Positions 1 through 7,640 of a stretch of 36,739 nucleotides of DNA are shown here, in pieces (positions within the stretch are counted from its first letter, which is position 1; each line of letters opens with the position of its first letter). Made by a program: the position numbers and the translations under genes. The stretch is from NCBI GenBank assembly GCA_017860295.1, contig JAFNAS010000023.1, positions 1 through 36,739 of the forward strand. The letters run 5' to 3'. The stretch comes from Bacteroidota bacterium (lineage in GTDB: Bacteria; Bacteroidota; Bacteroidia; Bacteroidales; Paludibacteraceae). The notes under the pieces were generated by a model, which was not told the DNA's origin, did not search any database, and saw nothing but the letters and a program-made list of their open reading frames with translations.

Positions 1-1961
1 AAACCGGTATTATCATACCAACCACCAAAGGTATAACCTGTTTGAGTTGGATTGATTAATGTTAAGCCTACTCCATATGTGTATGTGGCAGTATTGGCGA
101 CATTGTTTGTCCCTCCATTTAGATTGTAAGTAATGTGATAAGTAGTGCTAAAGCTTACCTCATCACCATAGCTTGTTCCCATTGAGTTGATGGCATAAGA
201 CTTTACATAATATGTAGTTCCGCCTATTAATGAACCAACGGTAGTACTAAAACTTCCCGATCCCGAACCAATTATGGTTTTAGTTACGCCTGTTCCTCCG
301 ATAATAGGTTTGGCATTAGACGAAGAGTATACAATACCTCTTTCTGTTACAGTTGCATTACCATTATTAGTTATATTTCCACCCAAATTTATAGAGGTTG
401 TACTTGTAGCACTACCAACTGTTGTTGCTAAGGTTGGTAAGTAGCCCGTTTGCCAAGCCAGATATGGATACTTGTTGTTTTTGGTGTCAGTTCTGGCCCA
501 AATAGTTGTAAAATCCCAACCTGTAAAAGTTGATTGGATTTGCATTTCAGCTGTGGTTTTACCTACTGCAACAGAAGTACCACCAGAAACGTATTGAACT
601 CCATTCGTATTAATGTCGGTGTTCCAAAAACAGTTGTTATTAATAACACCTCCTGTAGCATTATCTCCAACTAGTCCACCATGCGCAGAAGAAAGGCTAA
701 TAAAATAACTTATGGAGTAGCATTTGCTTACTGTATTTTGATTTTGCCCAATCAATCCACCTAAGTGACCATTGTAGCCATTATCTGTTATAGTCCCGGT
801 AGAATAACAATCACTCACTACACCGCTATTTAATCCAAGTAATCCTCCTACATAATTTCCTCCATAGGTTGCTCCTGTTGCAAAGCAGCGGCTTACGGCG
901 CTACTGTTTTTCCCGATTAAACCTCCGATGCTAGAACTAAAATCAAGACTTCCATTCACAAAGGTAGTGCCCGCAGTAACCGTACCTGTAGCATAACAAT
1001 TGCTCACAGTGCCTGTCGATGAAGCAACGCCAATAAGACCTCCAACCTCAAATGAAGTAATTAAAGTGGCTGTTACATTACCTGTAGCATAGCAATTGTT
1101 AACTGTACCTGATTTTGATTCTGATGAACCGATAAGACCACCCGTAGCAGAAGCCCCGCTGGAGGTCACAGCACCTGTAGCATAACAATTGCTTACAGAG
1201 CCTATTGCTCCTATCCATCCGATAAGGCCACCGGTATTTACATCGCTTGTGGTCACAGCACCTGTAGCATAACAATCGGTTATTGTTCCAAAGGTGGTCG
1301 TTGCGCTGAATGCTTGTCCTATCAGGCCGCCGGTATAATCAGTTCCGGAAACGGTACAACCGGAATAGCATTGACTGACCGTATTGTTATCTGTGCCTCC
1401 AGCTCCATCATCTTTTCCAATAAGGCCGCCGCAGCATTGATCAGTAGCTGTTACCGAACCTGTAGTGTAGCAATTACTCACTGTAGCTGTGTTCCAAAGA
1501 TATCCGATTAAACCACCGACATTCGCATGTCCGGTTATCGAAACATTCGTTAATCCCAGATTTTGTATTGTTCCCTTTCCTAAAGTGCCAAATAAACCGA
1601 CACAACCAGTCGATGACCGGTTAATATGCAAACCGGAAATAATATGTCCCTGTCCATTGTACGACCCAAAGAAATCGGTGGAAGTTCCTGAAATGGGTGT
1701 CCAGCCGGCTCCACTAAACCATGTGGAAGTTGAAGATGCATCGATATCGGCAGTTTGGATGAAATATTTGCCTGAAAAGTTGTTTGATTTGTTGTTAGCT
1801 TGATTGGCTATCCAGTAAAGATTTTCCAGCGAGGCAATTAAATAGGGATCGCCAATAGTACCACTTCCCAAAGGAATCGTAGCTGTTTGCGCACTACTTG
1901 TCGTCCTATTGCCAAAGAGTAAAGCCAGCATTAGAAATAAAAGGAGAATTGCTTTTTTCAT
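1..1961 (-). CDS. Secreted GLUG-repeat adhesin-like protein, 3' part missing
   Basis: This frame stays open from 1961 to the left edge, giving about 653 residues without the C-terminus. It begins with a signal peptide (MKKAILLLFLMLALL, likely cut near SSA-QT), then a short N-terminal module (GDPYLIASLENLYW, ADIDASST, GLFGTLGKGTI). About ten GLUG-type repeats follow, each built on GGLIG...V.NCYATG.VT, many carrying one Cys. After them comes an FN3-like segment (VTERGIVYSSSNAK to YYVKSYAINSMGTSYG), and at the edge an InlB/Flg_new-like repeat (GYTFGGWYDN). This order is common in Bacteroidota surface adhesins. Ligand and anchoring cannot be told because the C-terminus, where a type IX sorting signal or anchor would be, is outside the window. 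An in-frame ATG at 1967 would add two residues. The FN3-like segment resembles the one in the FISUMP protein at the other end of the window. Confidence 0.88.
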   Translation of the reverse strand, partial: MKKAILLLFLMLALLFGNRTTSSAQTATIPLGSGTIGDPYLIASLENLYWIANQANNKSNNFSGKYFIQTADIDASSTSTWFSGAGWTPISGTSTDFFGSYNGQGHIISGLHINRSSTGCVGLFGTLGKGTIQNLGLTNVSITGHANVGGLIGYLWNTATVSNCYTTGSVTATDQCCGGLIGKDDGAGGTDNNTVSQCYSGCTVSGTDYTGGLIGQAFSATTTFGTITDCYATGAVTTSDVNTGGLIGWIGAIGSVSNCYATGAVTSSGASATGGLIGSSESKSGTVNNCYATGNVTATLITSFEVGGLIGVASSTGTVSNCYATGTVTAGTTFVNGSLDFSSSIGGLIGKNSSAVSRCFATGATYGGNYVGGLLGLNSGVVSDCYSTGTITDNGYNGHLGGLIGQNQNTVSKCYSISYFISLSSAHGGLVGDNATGGVINNNCFWNTDINTNGVQYVSGGTSVAVGKTTAEMQIQSTFTGWDFTTIWARTDTKNNKYPYLAWQTGYLPTLATTVGSATSTTSINLGGNITNNGNATVTERGIVYSSSNAKPIIGGTGVTKTIIGSGSGSFSTTVGSLIGGTTYYVKSYAINSMGTSYGDEVSFSTTYHITYNLNGGTNNVANTATYTYGVGLTLINPTQTGYTFGGWYDNTG

Positions 1962-2035
1962 TGGCATTATGTATTTAGCTTATAATAAATCAATATGTTC
2001 TCTTAGAAATCGATTTAAGAGTTTTGATTATTTGT

Positions 2036-2066
2036 AAGAAAGGGGTTGCATCGCAACCCCTTTCTT
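2036..2066. terminator. Strong hairpin terminator
   Basis: A perfect 14-bp stem (2036-2049 with 2053-2066) closes a 3-base loop. The outer stem is A/T-rich, so each strand ends in a T-rich run. It lies 13 bases downstream of the stop codon at 2080 on the minus strand and separates the discoidin-like gene from the GLUG adhesin. Confidence 0.85.
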
Positions 2067-2079
2067 TTTACTTACATCG

Positions 2080-3105
2080 TTACGATTTAGTGATGGTAAT
2101 TATGTAATTATTGACAAACCCTGATGTTGAGGTTACTTTTATAACAATGGAATTATTTCCGGCATTTAGTGGCACACTATAAGTAGTAGCATTTGCAGTT
2201 AATACAACTCCATTGCATGTTGCATAAAGCGTAGCAGCAGGATCTTCCGTCGTTACTCCAATAGATATCGGTGTCGCCGAAGCTGTTCCCGTATAGCTGA
2301 AAGTTGTTTTTACAAATGACGGAGACAAAGTAGGGGCCACTCTTCCGCCTCCCGTTAGTTCAAGCTTTGAAAGGAATGCACTTGTTTGTACCTGTGTTCC
2401 CCGTGTTGCCTGAACCGTGTAGGTTTTTAAACTTCCATTGGTTGTCACTCCAATCGAGATGGTTCTTGTTTCACCCAATTCCAGAGTAATGGCTTGTGAG
2501 GCCGCTCCACTAGCAACTGTTACGTCATCAACTGTTATAGTTGCCGTTGGTAATGTTGCCGTTGGTGTAAACGTAATGGATCCAATAGTACTACCAACCG
2601 CAACAGTATAGACTAAAGTTAGGTTATCAAATGCAGGGGCTAAATTCCCATTGCTTACTGTAAGTGCAGACAAGCCAGTTGGAGCCGGAGCATCGTACAC
2701 TTCAAATTCCATAATGGAAGCCAAATTAGTGTTTATTGCTATCCCGGATGAAACGCTGATTCTAAAATATCGGGCAGAAATGGTTGCAAAGCTCCTGTCG
2801 GTAGTATTTGCTGTATTTCCGGCTACCGAATCTACAGTTGTCCAGTTGATATTATCTACACTTGTCTGCAACGTATAGGCCGACATGTTGTAATTAGATT
2901 CCCAGTCAGCATTCCCCATCAACTTTATTACCCACCGGTTTACCCAAAACGCAGCACCTGCATCAATGCTTATCCAGCCCGGAAATGTATTGCACAACCA
3001 GCGATTGAAGGGCGTCATTGCTCCATCCACAATTTTAGAAGGTGCATACGGCATAACATAGCTGCTTGCCGTAGCGGTTTTATTCAATAATATATTAGTT
3101 GCCAT
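2080..3105 (-). CDS. Discoidin (F5/8 type C)-like protein with two cadherin-like sandwich domains
   Basis: The 341-residue protein starts at the ATG at 3105 (MATNILLNK). A start nine codons upstream is open but adds only an Asn/Lys-rich stretch. Residues 1-145 look like an F5/8 type C (CBM32-like) domain: N-terminal TATASSYV...AKIVDG-like segment, RW, GWISIDAG, YTLQTSVDNINW, ARYFRI, and the closing EFEVY. Residues about 148-240 and 245-341 are two copies of the cadherin-like beta-sandwich type (LSALTVSNGNLAPAF and LSKLELTGGG, each ending in a YTV/YIITI strand). No signal peptide or membrane segment is seen, which is odd for a sugar-binding surface protein. It is the last gene of the cassette, 44 bases after a mini-collar gene and directly before a strong terminator. 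Carbohydrate binding is inferred from the fold; the export route is unknown. Confidence 0.8.
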   Translation of the reverse strand: MATNILLNKTATASSYVMPYAPSKIVDGAMTPFNRWLCNTFPGWISIDAGAAFWVNRWVIKLMGNADWESNYNMSAYTLQTSVDNINWTTVDSVAGNTANTTDRSFATISARYFRISVSSGIAINTNLASIMEFEVYDAPAPTGLSALTVSNGNLAPAFDNLTLVYTVAVGSTIGSITFTPTATLPTATITVDDVTVASGAASQAITLELGETRTISIGVTTNGSLKTYTVQATRGTQVQTSAFLSKLELTGGGRVAPTLSPSFVKTTFSYTGTASATPISIGVTTEDPAATLYATCNGVVLTANATTYSVPLNAGNNSIVIKVTSTSGFVNNYIITITKS

Positions 3106-3149
3106 AATTTTATTTTTAGTATTTAAAATCACTTAGAGTTGAGAAATTA

Positions 3150-3389
3150 CTATTTTGGAGGATATAAACCCTCTACGGCAATATAATACTTCATGGTGGT
3201 GAGCGGTGAAGCACCGTTCAGATTAGGTAACATGAAATTTGTTGTTCCATTCCCTCCATAAGTAGTTCCAATCAAGGAAAATAATGCCTGATATTGTGAA
3301 ATCGTTAATGTTTGTCCGTCGCATGACATCCATCCATTAGGTACATAAGTGAATGCAAACAATAAAATAGTTGCTATATATGTGTCCAT
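3150..3389 (-). CDS. Miniature phage-tail-collar (MdpB-like) protein
   Basis: At 79 residues this is about half the usual length of tail-collar/microcystin-dependent proteins (roughly 170-180). The N-terminal half is typical: hydrophobic ATILLFAFTYVPNGW, then CDGQTLTISQYQALFSLIG, TTYGGNGTTNF and LPNL.G. The sequence then jumps straight to the family's C-terminal signature (MKYYIAVEGLYPP, compare the usual LNYIIALQGIFPS). The long middle part that normally separates LPNL.G from the C-terminal strand is missing. It is a paralogue of the protein encoded just upstream (30 bases away) and shares the same deletion. No classical signal peptide is present. Collar domains trimerise in phage tail fibres; the role of these chromosomal versions is not established. 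Confidence 0.82.
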   Translation of the reverse strand: MDTYIATILLFAFTYVPNGWMSCDGQTLTISQYQALFSLIGTTYGGNGTTNFMLPNLNGASPLTTMKYYIAVEGLYPPK

Positions 3390-3419
3390 ACAGTATATCT
3401 TTAATGTTTAATTGAATAA

Positions 3420-3662
3420 TTAAGGTCTTGCTGGATAAATTCCATAAACACAAATATAATACTTCATGGCAGGCAGCGGCGATGCGCCGCTCAGATTGGG
3501 TAACATGAAATTTGTTGTTCCATTCCCTCCATAAGTGGTACCTATCAACGCAAATAATACCTGATATTCGTTAATAGATAGCGTTTGCCCTTCACATGAA
3601 AACCACCCTTGGGGGGCGTAATTAAATCCGAATAATAAAATAGCTCCAATGTAAAAATCCAT
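3420..3662 (-). CDS. Miniature phage-tail-collar (MdpB-like) protein, paralogue
   Basis: This 80-residue protein closely resembles its downstream neighbour: IGAILLFGFNYAPQGWFSCEGQTL, a TTYGGNGTTNFMLPNL core identical to the neighbour's, then SPLPAMKYYICVYGIYPARP. It has the same internal shortening between LPNLSG and the C-terminal strand, so the deletion came before the tandem duplication. CEGQ replaces the neighbour's CDGQ; the second Cys (YYICVYG) is absent from the neighbour. The two genes are 30 bases apart and presumably co-transcribed. They could be free trimers or tips of a tail-like device. No sheath, tube or baseplate genes are in the window. Confidence 0.82.
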   Translation of the reverse strand: MDFYIGAILLFGFNYAPQGWFSCEGQTLSINEYQVLFALIGTTYGGNGTTNFMLPNLSGASPLPAMKYYICVYGIYPARP

Positions 3663-3998
3663 AATGATTATGTTTTAAATGTGAGTAATAAAAATAAGTA
3701 ACTGATATTTTGTCTATTTATAAACTACGCCTTCATTTATTTGCAATCGGTAACTCCAGAATTTTATCGAGCTCATTGATATGATTGTTTCTAAAAGTTT
3801 GTCTTACTATTCCCAATACACGCATGTTTTCGGGCGACGACCAATTGGCTATGCTAACTGTAGATTCACCGAAAATAATTGCCCGGGTTGGCGGGTGTTA
3901 TGTACATACAGATAAGAATATCTCTGGTACGGGTTTTCGGTTGGCAAATCGGAATATCGGAAAAAGCAATTATATATTGAAAATCTATGCCGGAACTA
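3663..3998. other. Intergenic gap with a short open remnant
   Basis: No convincing gene lies here. The minus strand keeps a 54-codon frame open from 3897 to a stop at 3733-3735. Its C-terminal part (ENMRVLGIVRQTFRNN, then HINELDKILELPIANK) looks protein-like and helical but has no good start. Just upstream, another minus frame is open for over 40 codons. Together they could be a frameshifted gene remnant; I recognise no family. Confidence 0.3.
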
Positions 3999-4850
3999 TT
4001 ATCTCATATACTCTTTTATGCCTGAAACCAGTACTCCAAGCATGATGGGTGATGTTATCTGAGTTAAGGTTGTTGTTTCACCTGTGTTGCAAGAAACCGT
4101 GATTGCGATAGTTCCCTTATCAACCACTATTAAGGCTATTGTGATTCCGGTTAAATAACCGGATGAATTGAATGCACATTCCCAATCTTCGGGAGATAGC
4201 ATCCTGTTATCAATATTCTCGTAAGCCTCTGTTAGAAAGCAGGGAGTAAACCAGGGGTTATATGATTTTAACTCTGAATTCAGGGTGTCGGTTTGCGAAA
4301 GAGGATAAGAACTGAATATAGCCAGGTGGTCGAAGGTCGTCTTAATTACAATCCTCTCATTGAATGTTTCAGTAGCATTCCGTTCTACAAATGATGTATC
4401 GGCAGTAATAGTCATTGGCTTGCCTGCTTTGAGCTCTGAAATCAGATTATCATACGTTTTGTTCCATGCATAATAATCTTGTGCATCAGCATATTTTAAA
4501 ATGGCGTTATTTAGGCTACAATTATCTGCATTTGCTCTTACTATAGCATGATAAAGCAGGAGTTTGTAGCTACTTGACAAGTTATTGTGTTGCGAAGAAT
4601 TGTACCAATATCCACTATCTTGAATAGCCGTAGAATTAAATACCGACCACAACCAATATGAATTATCTCCTATTGTTTGAACACCCTGACATAATTTAAA
4701 GTGTTGTTTGCTCAGATGAAGTTTTGCTGATAACGTGGATTGTAAAAATTGATTGGATAGATATTCATTCTTGCCAGATTGTGCAGCAATTATCCCTTCT
4801 GAAAATGCTATCAGTAGGATGATACGAAAGATTACTGCTTTGATTCTCAT
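3999..4850 (-). CDS. Unrecognised secreted protein, short member of a tandem paralogue pair
   Basis: The 283-residue protein has an N-terminal signal peptide (MRIKAVIFRIILLIAFSEGIIA, likely cut before AQS). It is clearly related to the 396-residue protein encoded 61 bases upstream. Shared blocks, in order: LHLS.Q.F.L.QG, W..FN, a Y(N/K)...SQ.NN segment with a following Y.L.L stretch, a YAWN.T..NL...L..G block, a W...F...G.L...LVV.D segment and a C-terminal LG(I/V)L. Between these blocks it lacks roughly 100 residues present in the longer paralogue. Both contain many Asn, Thr and aromatic residues. I do not recognise the family. The signal peptide here, against none in the paralogue, suggests the two products work on different sides of the inner membrane or leave the cell by different routes. 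Confidence 0.75.
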   Translation of the reverse strand: MRIKAVIFRIILLIAFSEGIIAAQSGKNEYLSNQFLQSTLSAKLHLSKQHFKLCQGVQTIGDNSYWLWSVFNSTAIQDSGYWYNSSQHNNLSSSYKLLLYHAIVRANADNCSLNNAILKYADAQDYYAWNKTYDNLISELKAGKPMTITADTSFVERNATETFNERIVIKTTFDHLAIFSSYPLSQTDTLNSELKSYNPWFTPCFLTEAYENIDNRMLSPEDWECAFNSSGYLTGITIALIVVDKGTIAITVSCNTGETTTLTQITSPIMLGVLVSGIKEYMR

Positions 4851-4911
4851 AAAGAGAAAAGTAAAAGCAGAGGCATTCCATATTGAAATGCCTCTGTTAG
4901 TCTATTTTTAG

Positions 4912-6102
4912 TTAGAAAATTGTAGACATTGGCGATTGCAGAATACCGAGAATTTGAGGATGTCCGGCCGGAATGGTGGTTGTACATGTAAATCTTCCTT
5001 TTTCATCAATATCGACCTTGTTAGTTATACCGCCACTAACCTCAGCCTGAAAAAAAGGCCATACTCCGGCTTTGGCAGCCGCTTGTATTTCCGTTAGTTC
5101 CGAAGAAGTGTAGTCTATTTCCGATTTCATTATAATTGTTATATCATCAGCAACTACCAGCGAACTAACCATCCGTTGCAAATGGCCATTAGGTCCAAAC
5201 ATGTCGTTCCAAGTCACTTTTCCTTTCTCTGTACTCCATACTTTCTCTCCGTTTGTATAAGCTAATGACAAAGCCGCACTATTATACCATGCAGGAAAGT
5301 CCTTCAATGTTGGATCTTGGGCATCATGCTGAGTATATGGACCAGCGGTAAAGGTGGTTACCTTTCCAAAATGGGCTGTAATATGAAATCCTTCCGAAGT
5401 TGTTTTATAGCTTACATCATCATATTTGCCACTGCCGTTAAATGAGAATATATTAAATAATACGGAAACATTTCCGCCTGCCCAGCTATGTGTAGTAGAA
5501 ATGTTTTTATCAGAAGAATCTAATTCAAAATCTATAGTGGCTCCACTTGCTAATGCCTTTTTTAGATTTTCCAGCGTATTATTCCATGCATAACTTCCAC
5601 CTGCAGCCGCATCCACAGAAGAATACATGATATTGGCTATATTGATAGGATTAATGCATGTTTTTGTCAATCCGGCAACACAGCTGACTTTCTCGGGGGC
5701 ATTCACTATAGCCCAATTAGTAAAGATATTGGAAATTGTTTTGGCATTAGTTAGATCGGCCTCAACATGTTTTTGACGGTAATCTTTGAAGTACGTTTGC
5801 CAAGCGTTGTAATAATCATCTCCCAGACAACTTTTAAAACTTGTATCGGGGGTAGCTACCAGAGCACCCAAAATCAAACCGTAGTTTCCTGTAAAGTTGT
5901 TTACCTGACTTGGATTATAATAATTGTTTATAGCCTTGGGAGGAACGGCATTAAAAATATTCCACATTAACTGATCGTCAGTGATCAGTGTATTTGGTCC
6001 CTGATAAAGTTGAAAACTTTGATCACTCAGGTGTAAGCCAGCTACCATAGTATTGTACCATAGTGCAGTTAGTCTCTGCATATCATCATTTACTTTAGAC
6101 AT
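4912..6102 (-). CDS. Unrecognised protein, long member of the paralogue pair, no signal peptide
   Basis: The 396-residue protein starts MSKVNDDMQRLTALWYN, is hydrophilic at the N-terminus and has no signal or membrane segment. Residues about 1-110 carry the block shared with the 283-residue neighbour (LHLSDQSFQLYQGPNT, NPSQVNN, DDYYNAW). A middle segment with two Cys (VSCVAGLTKTCINP) is absent from the neighbour. Homology resumes from YAWNNTLENL through FGPNGHLQRM, SSLVVADD and the C-terminal ILGILQSP. The start at 6102 is the first ATG and fits the paralogue alignment. No catalytic motif is visible. The Gly/Ser/Thr-rich beta-type sequence would suit a binding or pore-type protein, but that is only an impression. 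Confidence 0.75.
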   Translation of the reverse strand: MSKVNDDMQRLTALWYNTMVAGLHLSDQSFQLYQGPNTLITDDQLMWNIFNAVPPKAINNYYNPSQVNNFTGNYGLILGALVATPDTSFKSCLGDDYYNAWQTYFKDYRQKHVEADLTNAKTISNIFTNWAIVNAPEKVSCVAGLTKTCINPINIANIMYSSVDAAAGGSYAWNNTLENLKKALASGATIDFELDSSDKNISTTHSWAGGNVSVLFNIFSFNGSGKYDDVSYKTTSEGFHITAHFGKVTTFTAGPYTQHDAQDPTLKDFPAWYNSAALSLAYTNGEKVWSTEKGKVTWNDMFGPNGHLQRMVSSLVVADDITIIMKSEIDYTSSELTEIQAAAKAGVWPFFQAEVSGGITNKVDIDEKGRFTCTTTIPAGHPQILGILQSPMSTIF

Positions 6103-6306
6103 AATTTATTTATTTTGTTGATTGTCCTACTCGTAAGGCTTTTCGGTTATGCCCGTTCATTTATAGTCTGTTGACGGCAGACCCGCGATTTTGATGGTTT
6201 TCGGCCTCCATATATTTCTTATTGTTTTGTCACATGAGGTGGTCGGTCTCGATGGATTTTGCAAACCACTATATATTTTTAATTTAGTTGTAATTCGTAT
6301 TTTATT

Positions 6307-6927
6307 TTACGGAGCCACTTTCAACACCGGATCGCTCCACGGGCCCTGCCCCGCCGAGCCGACGGCGGCTACATGTATCTGGTAAGCGGTTCCGGTTATC
6401 AGACCGTTGAGCTCGGCTTTCGATTTGGTGCTTATCAGTTCATGTTTCCATTCCAGCGTGGCACCATTGACGGCTATTTCCACCACATAACTTTTGGCAT
6501 TGTACAATTTGTCCCACGAGAGGTCTATTTCTCCCGCGCTATCGCCCGATGTGGCATTCACCGAAGTGATTTTGTCCGGGAGTGTGGTAGCGCTTTTGTC
6601 TTTCTGCACATCCATGCCGGAGCTGAGTATACTGGCTTCGTCGCCATTACTCACGTTGTCCACATAAGTTCCCATCTGGGTGATGACTCCGTCGAAAATA
6701 CTTTCCTGTTGATAAAGAAGACTCAATTTTACCTGAACAATTTTGCGGGCGGCTTCTACATCGTCAGAGGCTGTTGCCATATTGGCAGTTGCTGTTTTCA
6801 GTGTATCCAACGTGGGATTAGGCGTTAGGAAATTTGTATTCCCTGTCATATTGGTTACCACTTTGTTTCCCAATGCTGTTTTTTCAGCTGTGTTTTTTTT
6901 GCTCAATTCCAATTTTACTTTTGCCAT
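6307..6927 (-). CDS. FN3-domain protein of the MAKVKLELS type
   Basis: The protein has 206 residues and no signal peptide. Residues 1-110 form a helical N-terminal region (MAKVKLELSKKNTAEK, MTGNTNFLTPNPTLD, then a long amphipathic stretch to MGTYVDNVSNGDEASILSSGMDV). Residues about 117-206 are one fibronectin type III domain (LPDKITSVNATSG, EIDLSWDKLYNAKSYVVEI, GTAYQIHVAAVGSAGQGPWSD). From memory, proteins of this plan recur across Bacteroidota; their function is not known to me. It is the first gene of the cassette, 204 bases upstream of the 396-residue gene, and the 21-bp minisatellite lies directly 5' of it. The 3' end is visibly more GC-rich than the neighbouring cassette genes. Confidence 0.8.
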   Translation of the reverse strand: MAKVKLELSKKNTAEKTALGNKVVTNMTGNTNFLTPNPTLDTLKTATANMATASDDVEAARKIVQVKLSLLYQQESIFDGVITQMGTYVDNVSNGDEASILSSGMDVQKDKSATTLPDKITSVNATSGDSAGEIDLSWDKLYNAKSYVVEIAVNGATLEWKHELISTKSKAELNGLITGTAYQIHVAAVGSAGQGPWSDPVLKVAP

Positions 6928-6964
6928 AGTGTTTAGATTTTTAGTGATTTAGAGATTATGGATA

Positions 6965-7258
6965 TTGGGTCATTTTTCTGAAATATTAGCTATGTTTTCG
7001 GGTTTTTTACCTCATTCCCGGGTTGCCCTGGGTCGGATAGTGTACATCTTACCTCATTTCAACTGCATCTTAGCCAATACTGACTTTGTATTGGGTCATT
7101 TGGGTCTTACCCCGGGATATATTTTGAGTTTCGTACCTTATTTTCGGTTTATCTTGGGTCGGATAGCTTACCTCTTACCTTATTCCGACTGCATCTTAGC
7201 CGGGATTGACCTTGTATTGGGTCGTCTCTGCCTTGTCCCGGGTCAAAATTCTGCGGTC
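6965..7258. repeat. 21-bp minisatellite, 14 units, with 63-bp higher-order period
   Basis: TTGGGTC-like unit heads occur at 6965, 7028 (CTGGGTC), 7091, 7154 and 7217, exactly 63 bases apart. Each 63-mer splits into three 21-mers, most of them starting TTG, TTA or CCG. Fourteen 21-mers run from 6965 to 7258. Because 21 is a multiple of three, one plus-strand frame (6965-7261) is open as 14 heptads of the type L-G/P/A-x-x-x-x-I/V/L. It starts only at TTG and shows no promoter, so I treat it as a repeat and not a gene. The minus strand has an open frame ending inside the array (7505 to 7149). Confidence 0.85.
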
Positions 7259-7601
7259 TGATGTCCCGATCCATCGGTTCATTCCTTATTTCTCTTTTGC
7301 GCTGATGTATGGATACAAAGTTGTGTCGACAAAGGAGACCCGATTTCCTGTTTTTTAACCGTATTTCGTCTTCGGGAAAAGATAAACAATGATCGTAATA
7401 CGATTGTTTGCCATGAAGACGAGATGCCCTTTCGGATTTTCTCCCTATTTTTTTGAGAAGATTGGGAAAAGGTCGGGACGAAAAAAGTGGAAGGGTTAAA
7501 AACAATACGTTTATCTATTCAGATTACTTTGCAGATAACCTTTTTGATAGTGTATACAAAGGAAAAGGAAAAATAGTAAAGGAATAACTGTTCAAAGGCT
7601 G

Positions 7602-7634
7602 AATTTGTCCTTTTATCTTAAAAGAGGACAAATT
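7602..7634 (-). terminator. Terminator of the AraC-type gene
   Basis: A 9-bp stem (7602-7610 with 7626-7634) with further TTTT/AAAA pairing inside lies just 3' of the stop codon at 7641 on the minus strand. Confidence 0.65.
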
Positions 7635-7640
7635 ATTTGC

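Noticed and set aside
6166-6182. Small hairpin (GTCTG/CAGAC) in the gap before the 396-residue gene
   Set aside because: Only five pairs and no T-run; expected by chance.
6965-7261. 98-codon plus-strand ORF of hydrophobic heptads
   Set aside because: It starts only at TTG, has no promoter or ribosome site, and its open frame follows from the 21-base repeat period. Kept as a repeat.
7149-7505. 118-codon minus-strand ORF upstream of the FN3 gene
   Set aside because: Low-complexity, very basic product that ends inside the minisatellite, with no recognisable domain.
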